A stretch of DNA of 64,000 bases. Source: JABDMH01 sp965222645. GTDB taxonomy: Bacteria > Bacteroidota > Bacteroidia > Chitinophagales > Saprospiraceae. The notes beneath the pieces are model-generated. The model saw only the letters and a list, made by a program, of their open reading frames with translations, did not search any database and had not been told where the DNA came from. The position numbers were made by a program, and so were the translations under genes. The stretch is from contig OZ244968.1 in assembly GCA_965222645.1 (NCBI GenBank), positions 3,224,001-3,288,000 of the forward strand. The letters run 5' to 3'. Position 1 is the stretch's first letter, and every line of letters starts with the position of its first letter. Positions 53,772-61,908 of this stretch are shown piece after piece.

Positions 53772-54983
53772 TCATATAGACTTTACTTCGAACTCATAGG
53801 CTGCAACTACATCGATAGTACAGCCATGTGATATGATTTGATCTTTTTGTTCTATGGTAATGATCAAACCGTGACTTAATTCGAAAAAATGCAGTGCAGA
53901 CAGCAAACCTTTTATTTCTCTTTCCTGATTATCATCATTCAATTGAAAACAAACCTGTACTGCAGCATACGTTTCGTCAATTTTATAGATGAAATCGCAT
54001 TGGGAGTGGCCATCCGAAAAATACCAGATATGCCGTGTCTTTTGGCGAATTGCCCAATAAATGGCATTCTCAAATTTTCGACCTACATCTCTGGATGCAG
54101 AAAGAGAGGTGACTTTAATCAAGCCGTTATCAATGGCATAAATTTTCTTTTCCGACAACAATTGACCTTTCACCGACCAGGCAAAACGAGGAATCGTATT
54201 TAGCAAGTAACTCGATTCGAAATGGGTCAGGTATTCCAGCACAGTGGAAGGAGATTTTACGTCGATTACACCTGTGAGTTTGCTGGGACTAAAAGGCTTT
54301 GCAATATTGGACAACAAATAAATGCAGAGACGCTTAAGGGCAGCAACGTCGCGGATGCCATGTCGTGCAGCAATATCACGATGAATGATATCCTCGATAA
54401 GAAAACTGAGCACTTCATCATTTCCGGTCTTGAGAAATTCCGGAAAGCCACCATCCTCCAGATAAGACATGTAGCTTTCATGATTGTACTCACTCGACAA
54501 AAAAAGACAGTACTCACGATAATTAAATGGAAAAAGTTCTTTCGAAATATGTCTGCCTGTCAAATTTGTACCCAGTTCGACACTCAACATTCTGGCGTTT
54601 GATCCGGTAATTAAAATCCTTTTTGACTGATCCAGCTTCTGCCTTACATACAACTCCCAACCCTCGATAAGCTGAATCTCATCCAAAAACAAGATGTTTT
54701 TTCCACTGTCCTCATAAATCTTATCGAGCAAAGTAAAATCGGAAGTGGAGAAATTATAGAGCCTTATATCTGCACAATTAAAATAAAAAACATCCTCGAT
54801 CTCGTCTTTTATAAACTGGTGAAGCAGTACACTCTTACCGCAGCGTCTTATCCCAGTTATTATCAGAGCATGGGAATGGATGATGGGCAACTTTTCTAAC
54901 AATTCTCGAGGGGTACCTAGATCAAAATCTTCTAAATCTACATTTTGTTTATGTATAATATCCTGTAAATCAGTTAATTTCAT
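53772..54983 (-). CDS. AAA_14/DUF4143 ATP-binding protein
   Basis: A 403-residue ATPase. The P-loop is ITGIRRCGKSVLLHQF (about 42-57), Walker B is NILFLDEIQLIEGW (about 95-108), and the sensor region is RILITGSNARMLSVELGT. The C-terminal DUF4143 domain contains KIYAIDNGLIKVTSLS and GRKFENAIYWAIRQ, with an endonuclease-like CDFIYKI segment. The family is common and scattered in Bacteroidota and archaea, with no settled function. It stands alone; a 42-bp palindrome lies 12 bp before its ATG. A decayed relative is at 23.9 kb. Confidence 0.9.
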   Translation of the reverse strand: MKLTDLQDIIHKQNVDLEDFDLGTPRELLEKLPIIHSHALIITGIRRCGKSVLLHQFIKDEIEDVFYFNCADIRLYNFSTSDFTLLDKIYEDSGKNILFLDEIQLIEGWELYVRQKLDQSKRILITGSNARMLSVELGTNLTGRHISKELFPFNYREYCLFLSSEYNHESYMSYLEDGGFPEFLKTGNDEVLSFLIEDIIHRDIAARHGIRDVAALKRLCIYLLSNIAKPFSPSKLTGVIDVKSPSTVLEYLTHFESSYLLNTIPRFAWSVKGQLLSEKKIYAIDNGLIKVTSLSASRDVGRKFENAIYWAIRQKTRHIWYFSDGHSQCDFIYKIDETYAAVQVCFQLNDDNQEREIKGLLSALHFFELSHGLIITIEQKDQIISHGCTIDVVAAYEFEVKSI

Positions 54984-54995
54984 TTTAGATCCTAT

Positions 54996-55037
54996 ATTCC
55001 AATACTAATGTAGTAATTACTATAATGCTAATGGAAT
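54996..55037. promoter_or_regulatory. 42-bp imperfect palindrome upstream of the AAA_14 gene
   Basis: Symmetric about 55016/55017, with a perfect AGTAATTACT centre-region and perfect ATTCCA/TGGAAT ends; 16 of 21 arm positions pair by my count. It lies 12 bp before the ATPase ATG. It may be an operator, a repeat end or a hairpin leader. Confidence 0.55.
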
Positions 55038-55121
55038 AAATAGTCCATTATTATCGGAATAATAAGAGCGATCCTTTATAGGATGGTGAGCCCGATACGC
55101 TCAAATCGCAGGACTGTCTGC

Positions 55122-55835
55122 CTAAAAAAGAGAAATCTGACCTGAGCCCTGGTCCTTGATCTCTATTTCGGTGATCAAGCCGCTGTCGTTTTCATTTACG
55201 TTACCTACTCGTGATGAGACCGTATAAGCTATGATGTCCTGGTCGTCATAAGGTGTGAGTAGTGAAAGCGCTTCCTGTGGAGAAATACTCATATCCAGCC
55301 AATCCTTTTCCTGGTCTTTGCGCAGGATAGCCGGCATCCGGTCATGTATGTGGGCAATGGTTTCGCTGGGGATTTGAGTAAGCACCGTAAAGGATTGAAT
55401 TAAGTTCCCGCGCTCGTCTTTCCAATTCTCCCAAAGTCCCGCAGCACTAAAAATCTCCTGATCCCTGGTGATAATTCGGTACGGAGTCTTTTTTTTCCCA
55501 TTCTTCTTCCACTCGTAATAACCGTCCATCGGTACCAGGCATCTCCGGCGGGTTACGGCTTGTTTAAATGCTGCTTTCTCCAACACTGTTTCTATACGCG
55601 CATTGATCATTTTATATCCGATTTTCTTGTCTTTTGCCCAGTATGGAATCAGACCCCACCGCATAGGAACGAAATGCTCAGGATCCTTGCTTGTTATGAT
55701 AGGCATCACATGAGTAGGTGCCACGTTGTAATTGGGAAGAGGGTTGTATTTTTCAAGATCCTCCGAATAAAAGGTAGCCTTAAATCGCGCTTCGAGCTCT
55801 TTTTCAGACTTGGTTAGAGATGATCTACCACACAT
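55122..55835 (-). CDS. SOS response-associated peptidase (SRAP/YedK/HMCES family)
   Basis: Protects abasic sites in single-stranded DNA by forming a thiazolidine crosslink through Cys2. It is 237 residues. The catalytic Cys2 is in MCGRSSL, the conserved Asn in NYNVAPTHVMP (N37), the Glu in MDGYYEWKKNG and the His in IAHIHDRMPAIL, with MINARIETVLEK between them. The start is fixed by the need for Cys2. The divergent gene begins only 29 bp away. Confidence 0.95.
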   Translation of the reverse strand: MCGRSSLTKSEKELEARFKATFYSEDLEKYNPLPNYNVAPTHVMPIITSKDPEHFVPMRWGLIPYWAKDKKIGYKMINARIETVLEKAAFKQAVTRRRCLVPMDGYYEWKKNGKKKTPYRIITRDQEIFSAAGLWENWKDERGNLIQSFTVLTQIPSETIAHIHDRMPAILRKDQEKDWLDMSISPQEALSLLTPYDDQDIIAYTVSSRVGNVNENDSGLITEIEIKDQGSGQISLF

Positions 55836-55864
55836 AATGTAACTTCGGTAATGAATCTCAATTT

Positions 55865-56443
55865 ATGAAAAACCGAAGGTTTCCCTATTTGTTAGCACTT
55901 ATACTTAGTGGACTTTCTTATCCCTACTCAGTTCAGGCTCAAATCATTTATACCCGACACTTCACAAAACAATTGGAGAAATGTCAGGCTACCTTTATCC
56001 AACCGGTTGAGGGCTTTTATAAAATAAAAATGCCGCGAAAGAGCGAAATAAACAAAGTGGACCTTGCTTTGGATTCTGATGAAAAATCATTTGAGTTGCG
56101 ATATATCCTTGAGCCCGGTTTTGAAACTGTTGCTCCTCATATTATTGCGATGACAATGGCGAGCACATTAGCCACCAATGACCAACATTTTGACATTGAG
56201 ATGAATGTCTTTCCCAAAGAACAAACAGCTGAATATTTCTATGCCGACTGGGCCTCATATATAGATTTTATTCCCAAACGCAACATCACCACTAAGCACT
56301 ACGGCAGATTGGTTACCGTGTTTAGGGATGGAAGTGGTCTTATGCACACAGTGATGTATTTTGATGTGCATGACAGAGAGAAAGATTTCCGGCTGTACTC
56401 GTTGACATTCAAAGCTCCCCCCACTCCTCTGGGGGGTCTATGA
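55865..56443 (+). CDS. Unrecognised exported protein
   Basis: A 192-residue protein with a signal peptide (YLLALILSGLSYPYSVQAQ). The body has YKIKMPRKSEINKVDLALDS, a segment YILEPGFETVAPHIIAMTMA, and VTVFRDGSGLMHTVMYFDV, suggesting an alpha/beta fold. No family is recognised. The last codons (KAPPTPLGGL) are encoded by a GC-rich inverted repeat (C6 at 56417-56422 and G6 at 56431-56436), so the natural C-terminus may have been replaced by an inserted repeat. It is divergent from the SRAP gene. Confidence 0.6.
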   Translation: MKNRRFPYLLALILSGLSYPYSVQAQIIYTRHFTKQLEKCQATFIQPVEGFYKIKMPRKSEINKVDLALDSDEKSFELRYILEPGFETVAPHIIAMTMASTLATNDQHFDIEMNVFPKEQTAEYFYADWASYIDFIPKRNITTKHYGRLVTVFRDGSGLMHTVMYFDVHDREKDFRLYSLTFKAPPTPLGGL

Positions 56444-56508
56444 CATATGGATACATGCCCCTGACCTTTCTTGTATGAACAGAATACAGATACGGGCAAA
56501 TCGACGTC

Positions 56509-57267
56509 TCACATCTTTATGTCCAGTTCATTACCCTCCAGATAATGTACGGCTGTAAGTAGCCCATCCGGAGACAAATCAATCGTCCTATAGGCAACTC
56601 TCTTGTGGTCAATGGCAAACTCTTCATGCCGTTGGTCTATTTGAACAAACAAAGACGGGGTCACTGTAATGGTCACATTTCCAACGACTGCTGTCTTCTC
56701 CACGTGATAATGTCCGGTAAATACGGTGACCGGGCCATGAAAGGACCGTAGTATCGAAAGGATTTCGGAGCGATCACTTAATGCGTGCTTCGTATCCATA
56801 TGCGGTACACCCATCAAAAGGGGGGGGTGATGCATAATTACCGAAAGATTAGCCTTACTTAGCGAAGAAATCCGGTGTCTCAGCCAGGTCTTCTGAGATT
56901 CACTCATGGAGCCTACTCCCGTATCCAGAAATAAAAAAGGTTGGCCATTGATTTGCAGGTCATAATAAATCTCGCTATTTCTACATGCTTGCATTGATGA
57001 AAACACCTTGCACAGATTCTCCTGGTTGTCGTGATTGCCGGCAATAATATGGTAAGGAATACCCAGACTATCCAGATGCCCCTTCTGCCATTGATAGACA
57101 TCTAGACGTCCATTCTTTAGACAAAGATCACCTCCGATGATCAGGATTTCTGCTCTGGAATGTCGCACGGCTTCGATAATGTCCAGAAAATTTTGCTTTA
57201 GGTCAACCCCGAAGGGAGTTTTATCGTCTAAGCTTGTATGTAAGTCTGTAATGAAAGCGATTTGCAT
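56509..57267 (-). CDS. Calcineurin-like metallophosphoesterase
   Basis: A 252-residue cytoplasmic phosphoesterase of the CpdA/Icc type. The dinuclear metal motifs are complete: FITDLHTS (D-x-H), ILIIGGDLCLK (GD), IIAGNHDNQ (GNHD), IMHHPPLLMGVPH and FTGHYHVEKTA (GHxH). The substrate is undetermined; relatives hydrolyse cAMP or other phosphodiesters. It is divergent from the HtrA gene and stands alone. Confidence 0.88.
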   Translation of the reverse strand: MQIAFITDLHTSLDDKTPFGVDLKQNFLDIIEAVRHSRAEILIIGGDLCLKNGRLDVYQWQKGHLDSLGIPYHIIAGNHDNQENLCKVFSSMQACRNSEIYYDLQINGQPFLFLDTGVGSMSESQKTWLRHRISSLSKANLSVIMHHPPLLMGVPHMDTKHALSDRSEILSILRSFHGPVTVFTGHYHVEKTAVVGNVTITVTPSLFVQIDQRHEEFAIDHKRVAYRTIDLSPDGLLTAVHYLEGNELDIKM

Positions 57268-57380
57268 GACTTAAAAGTAATCTTTAATGGTTCGTCGTTA
57301 ATAATTTGTTAAATTAATTTTTTTGAAATACGCACCATATACAGGGTCGTTTTATTGGATACCAAACATGATGTGAAACC

Positions 57381-58514
57381 ATGAAAAGAATTTTATCTCT
57401 CATAATTGCCGGAGCTGCCGGCGGGCTTATGGTACTTGCTGGAATTTTTACTTCAGATCACTATGCTGAAAAAAAATTAAAGGCGAAGGGCGCACATTTT
57501 GTCACAAATGAGCGACAATTTCTGGAAGATCTACCAGATAATTTTACAAAAGCGGCCCAAAGGGCAATGCCCGCAGTAGTACACATAAAGGTAAAGGAGA
57601 GCCGGACAATGGCCAGACATCGACAGCGCGATTATTCTGATCCGTTTAGCTTCTTTTTTGGCGATGATTTTTTTGGTGGTCCCAGAAATCGAGAAGGCAA
57701 GGGATCGGGGGTAGTCATCTCATCAGACGGATATATTGTGACAAACAATCACGTGATCGAAAAGACAGACCGATATGAAGTAACCCTCCACGATGATCGT
57801 ACTTTTACAGCCGAGCTGATCGGCGCAGATCCGCGCACTGACCTCGCAGTGTTGAAGATTGACGGCAATGATCTCAGTTATCTACCGTTTAAAAAAGAGG
57901 ACGAAGTGGAAGTGGGCGAGTGGGTGATTGCTGTGGGAAATCCCTTTGATCTTACCTCTACCGTCACCGCCGGTATTGTGAGTGCCAAAGGTCGCGACAA
58001 GATCTTGAGGAGAAATGATGCCATCGAAGATTTTATCCAGACAGATGCTGTAGTAAATCCGGGTAATAGCGGTGGAGCGCTGGTAGATCGAGATGGCAAC
58101 CTAATAGGAATTAATACTGCAATCGCAACGGCCACTGGCTACTATGCCGGATATTCGTTTGCAATACCGGCAGACATCGCGGCCGAAGTGGTAAAAAACA
58201 TTATCGAATACGGAGGTGCCAGGGTAAGCCTGGGTATTTCTGCTGCATCGATACCAGATTACGAGCAATATACGACGCGGGATTTGAACATTGAAAGCGG
58301 CGTGGTTGTTTATGAAGTAGATAACGGAAGCGCAGCACAATATGCTGGAATATTGCCGGGTGATGTTATTGTGAGAATAAATGATACTGAGATAAAAACT
58401 GTAACTGATTTGTCGGAAATTATTCAAGGTCACAACATCGGTGAAGAAATCGAGGTCACATTGATGAGAAATAACAAAAGAGAGAAAATAATGGTGCGGT
58501 TAAAATCGTCTTAA
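57381..58514 (+). CDS. HtrA/Deg-type serine protease, single PDZ domain
   Basis: A periplasmic quality-control protease of 377 residues. The N-terminal hydrophobic segment (ILSLIIAGAAGGLMVLAGIF) is a signal anchor or signal peptide. The trypsin-like domain (about 55-270) has the triad His in IVTNNHVIE, Asp in DPRTDLAVLKI and Ser in NPGNSGGALVD. One PDZ domain follows (about 290-375, SAAQYAGILPGDVIVRINDT). DegP has two PDZ domains and DegS one, but the single-PDZ form alone does not establish a DegS role. It is followed by a strong terminator. Confidence 0.94.
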   Translation: MKRILSLIIAGAAGGLMVLAGIFTSDHYAEKKLKAKGAHFVTNERQFLEDLPDNFTKAAQRAMPAVVHIKVKESRTMARHRQRDYSDPFSFFFGDDFFGGPRNREGKGSGVVISSDGYIVTNNHVIEKTDRYEVTLHDDRTFTAELIGADPRTDLAVLKIDGNDLSYLPFKKEDEVEVGEWVIAVGNPFDLTSTVTAGIVSAKGRDKILRRNDAIEDFIQTDAVVNPGNSGGALVDRDGNLIGINTAIATATGYYAGYSFAIPADIAAEVVKNIIEYGGARVSLGISAASIPDYEQYTTRDLNIESGVVVYEVDNGSAAQYAGILPGDVIVRINDTEIKTVTDLSEIIQGHNIGEEIEVTLMRNNKREKIMVRLKSS

Positions 58515-58567
58515 TATTGGTAGAAAAATATATAAAGGTTTAAGTTGGTTTTTCGTTTTGTTTTGAT

Positions 58568-58599
58568 GCGCCTATCATAAGTTGATAGGCGCTTTTTTT
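58568..58599 (+). terminator. Rho-independent terminator after the HtrA gene
   Basis: A perfect 10-bp stem (GCGCCTATCA with TGATAGGCGC) and a 5-nt loop, followed by seven T residues. Confidence 0.92.
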
Positions 58600-58670
58600 G
58601 TGATTTGGTTCACATTACTCTGTATGCAGATCATTGCAGTCTCTTGCGATTATGTGTGCTGATTCAAAGC

Positions 58671-61600
58671 ATGAGTTTCACTACCTTTGAATGCATGTCT
58701 ACAGATGCCAATGGGTCCAGAACCACTAAAAGATATCAGGAAGCTTACAGCGCACTTAATGATGCTCAAAAAAAAGCAGTAGATCAGACTGAAGATCCTT
58801 TAATGGTCATTGCAGGCCCGGGGACGGGAAAAACACAAATTCTTGCCCTTCGAATAGGAAACATCCTGCTAAAAACTGATGCCCAACCTCAAAATATCCT
58901 GTGTCTTACATATACTGAGGCCGGATCTATAGCTATGCGCAAGCGCTTGCTGGAGTTTATTGGTACAGAGGCTTACAAGGTAAATGTGCACACCTATCAT
59001 TCCTTTTGCAACCAGGTAATCCAGGATAATCAAGAATTCTTTTCTGATTACGCTGAGCTGGTGCATATCTCTGAGTTGGAAAAAACACAGATGCTGCATG
59101 ATCATATCGATGCATTGCCAGCGGAAAATCCACTGAGGAGAATGCGGGGTCAATACTTCGAAGCTTCCCGCATGGCTTCCTTGTTTTCACTTATGAAAAG
59201 AGAATTTTGGAGTCCTGAGTTTCTTTTAGAAAAAATCGAGGAGGAACGCGAAAAAATAAAGGACAAAAGTAACTCCACTTATTTTTATACCCGTGGCCGG
59301 GGACCAAAAAAAATAGGCGATCCAAAGGCTACTTATTTTAAAGCAAAACACCAGTTAGAATATCTCGAAGAAGCAGTAAAACAATTTGACCCTATTCAGA
59401 ATACGATGCGAGAAATGGGCCGCTATGATTATGATGACATGATCCATTGGGTTGTAAAAGCATTTAGCGCAGAAAATCCCCTTCTTGCATCCTATCAAGA
59501 GCGATTCCTATACTTTCTTGTCGATGAGTTTCAAGACACAAATGGATCACAGTTTGAGATTGTATTACTTCTGGTTAATTTTTGGGACCGGCCCAATTTA
59601 TTTGTCGTAGGGGATGAAGATCAAGCGATTTTTAGATTCCAGGGAGCAAGTATTGACAATCTTAAAAAACTACATGCTAAATATAACCCTGAAGTAATCG
59701 TTCTCTCTGAAAATTATAGATCAACTCAGCCCATTTTAGATGCCTCTACTTTTCTGATAAGTCAAAATCCCAATAGACTTGGCGATCAGCTCGAAGGAGT
59801 GACCAATAATCTTAGGGCTCAAAGTAAAATTGGTACAATCCCCACAATACATGAATACTTAAATGTTGCTCAGGAAGAGGCAGCTATATTCGATGAAATA
59901 AAAAGGCTGCATACTGAAGGGGAGAAATTAGACGAGATTGCTATCATTTACAGAAAACATTTTCAGTCTAGCAATTTGATCAAAGCATTTTCTCTGGAAG
60001 GTATTCCGTACAACGTAAAAAGCAGGACTGATATCTTGCTCATTCCCCTTGTGAGGAATCTTATTAAGATACTTACATTTCTGAGCGCGGAGTTGCAGAA
60101 ACCCGGGAGCCAGGATGGCGATTTATTTGAAATCATGCATTACCGTTTTTTTGATATCCCTCCTACCGATCTCGCCCGCATCTCTCAATATTGCTGGAAG
60201 CGTCGATGGGATCCGATATCTCTGAGGCATACCATCAAAGATATCGAACTCCTTCAAACTTTAAATCTCAACAGCGTACCTGCTCTAGTGGAGTTTTCAG
60301 AAAAACTGGATAGGTGGCTTCAATTATCTATGCATGTCACTGTGCAAGTGCTGTTTGAGCGGATACTGAAGGAGGGAAATATCCTCGGAGACATTATCAA
60401 GGGGAGGCAGAGCACATACCACATTCAGGTACTTGGTACATTCTTTAATTATATAAAAAAAGAATGTCTACGGCATCCGGATCTAACATTATTTCAACTG
60501 GTCAAAACACTGGAGCAGATGAAAAATATGGGCCTAAAACTCGAGCTGCAAAATCTGATCAGAAATAAAAACGGAGTTAATTTTCTCACCGCTCATGGTG
60601 CCAAAGGCCTGGAGTTTAAACGTGTATACATTATAGGATGCAACCACTATCACTGGAAAGGAAAGAAAAACAATAATTCTCAATATACTTTACCCGGTTC
60701 ATTAAATAACGTACAAACATCCACTGACGCGGATGAGCGACGACTCTTTTACGTGGCGATGACCAGGGCTAAAGAAAGACTGACTATCTCATATGCTCTA
60801 GAAAGGCTAACCGGCATGAAAGATGAGGCTTCTAAATTTGTCGGAGAATTGATCGCTGGCAATAAAGCAAAATCGATCGAAAAACATGTTACACCGGAAA
60901 AAACCAGGGCTCTTTATCTCAATATCTTAAGTGACAGAAGTCCTTCTATTCCGCTTTTAGATCACGAGCTTATTGACAAAAAACTAGAGCGGATGCAGAT
61001 TTCCTCCACCGGCCTAAATCTTTTTTTAAAGTGTCAGCGATCATTTTACTTCGAAAAAATCCTGGGAATACCCTGGGCCAACAATCAGTTCTTAGGATAT
61101 GGTAATGCTGTGCATGCGACTTTGCATATAGTGTTAGATAAAATCCGTAAAAAAATACCCAGTACTGAGGAAAATTGGAAGATTATATTTCATGCGGAAA
61201 TGGAGAGGAGAAAATCCTTTTTTACTGAAAAGCAGTTCGAATCATATTTGCATCACGGCAAAATAATTTTACCTCAATATATATCTAAGAACATGCCCTT
61301 ATGGAAATCCGCAAAGGATTTATATCTTGAAAAACCTCTAAATAATATTGTGCACAAAGGTGTTCCAATCACAGGCAGAATTGATTTGATGCTAAAAGGT
61401 AATGATAACCTACTAAAAGTGATCGATTTTAAAACAGGAAAACACGATAAAAATAAGATTAAAAGACCAAAAAAACTCGACGAACTTGGTGGAAATTATT
61501 GGCGGCAAGTAATATTTTACAAAATCCTTCTCCAAGAAAATAAAGACCCCAACTTGCAAATGGCTGAAGGAATAATGAGTTTTATCGACCAGGATGAAAC

Positions 61601-61853
61601 CGGTAACTTTTTTGAAGAGCTCTTTTTGCCTAGCCTTGACGAAACAGAAAAAGTATCCGGTCAAATAACAGAATCTTTTCAGAAAATGAAGAATCACGAA
61701 TTTGATGTGAATTGCAAGGATCAGAATTGCACCTGGTGCAACTTCGTGAAAAATGACTTTGTCTTACCACCTACGTTTCCGGACGAGGATCCGGAATTTG
61801 AAAGAGAACCCCGCTTCGATGGTGATAGTTTTCAACTTAGCATTGATTTTTAA
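58671..61853 (+). CDS. UvrD/Rep-type helicase fused to a PD-(D/E)XK nuclease
   Basis: A helicase-nuclease of about 1060 residues. The ATG at 58671 is chosen; 58695 is also possible, while the open frame from 58605 starts inside the terminator trailer. Helicase motifs are motif I VIAGPGTGKTQILALRI, II FLVDEFQDTN, III VVGDEDQAIFRFQGAS, IV LSENYRSTQPIL, V TAHGAKGLEFKRVYI and VI RLFYVAMTRAKERL. The RecB-like nuclease domain at the C-terminus has GRIDLM, VIDFKTGK and YWRQVIFYKILL. One Cys before it (FLKCQRSFYFEKIL) and three after (NCKDQNCTWC) could hold an Fe-S cluster, as in AddB/AdnA. It probably acts in double-strand break repair. Confidence 0.9.
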   Translation: MSFTTFECMSTDANGSRTTKRYQEAYSALNDAQKKAVDQTEDPLMVIAGPGTGKTQILALRIGNILLKTDAQPQNILCLTYTEAGSIAMRKRLLEFIGTEAYKVNVHTYHSFCNQVIQDNQEFFSDYAELVHISELEKTQMLHDHIDALPAENPLRRMRGQYFEASRMASLFSLMKREFWSPEFLLEKIEEEREKIKDKSNSTYFYTRGRGPKKIGDPKATYFKAKHQLEYLEEAVKQFDPIQNTMREMGRYDYDDMIHWVVKAFSAENPLLASYQERFLYFLVDEFQDTNGSQFEIVLLLVNFWDRPNLFVVGDEDQAIFRFQGASIDNLKKLHAKYNPEVIVLSENYRSTQPILDASTFLISQNPNRLGDQLEGVTNNLRAQSKIGTIPTIHEYLNVAQEEAAIFDEIKRLHTEGEKLDEIAIIYRKHFQSSNLIKAFSLEGIPYNVKSRTDILLIPLVRNLIKILTFLSAELQKPGSQDGDLFEIMHYRFFDIPPTDLARISQYCWKRRWDPISLRHTIKDIELLQTLNLNSVPALVEFSEKLDRWLQLSMHVTVQVLFERILKEGNILGDIIKGRQSTYHIQVLGTFFNYIKKECLRHPDLTLFQLVKTLEQMKNMGLKLELQNLIRNKNGVNFLTAHGAKGLEFKRVYIIGCNHYHWKGKKNNNSQYTLPGSLNNVQTSTDADERRLFYVAMTRAKERLTISYALERLTGMKDEASKFVGELIAGNKAKSIEKHVTPEKTRALYLNILSDRSPSIPLLDHELIDKKLERMQISSTGLNLFLKCQRSFYFEKILGIPWANNQFLGYGNAVHATLHIVLDKIRKKIPSTEENWKIIFHAEMERRKSFFTEKQFESYLHHGKIILPQYISKNMPLWKSAKDLYLEKPLNNIVHKGVPITGRIDLMLKGNDNLLKVIDFKTGKHDKNKIKRPKKLDELGGNYWRQVIFYKILLQENKDPNLQMAEGIMSFIDQDETGNFFEELFLPSLDETEKVSGQITESFQKMKNHEFDVNCKDQNCTWCNFVKNDFVLPPTFPDEDPEFEREPRFDGDSFQLSIDF

Positions 61854-61908
61854 GTATTTTGCCACGCATACATTAAAGGAGAAGAATCTATAAATCACAG
61901 CATTCATT

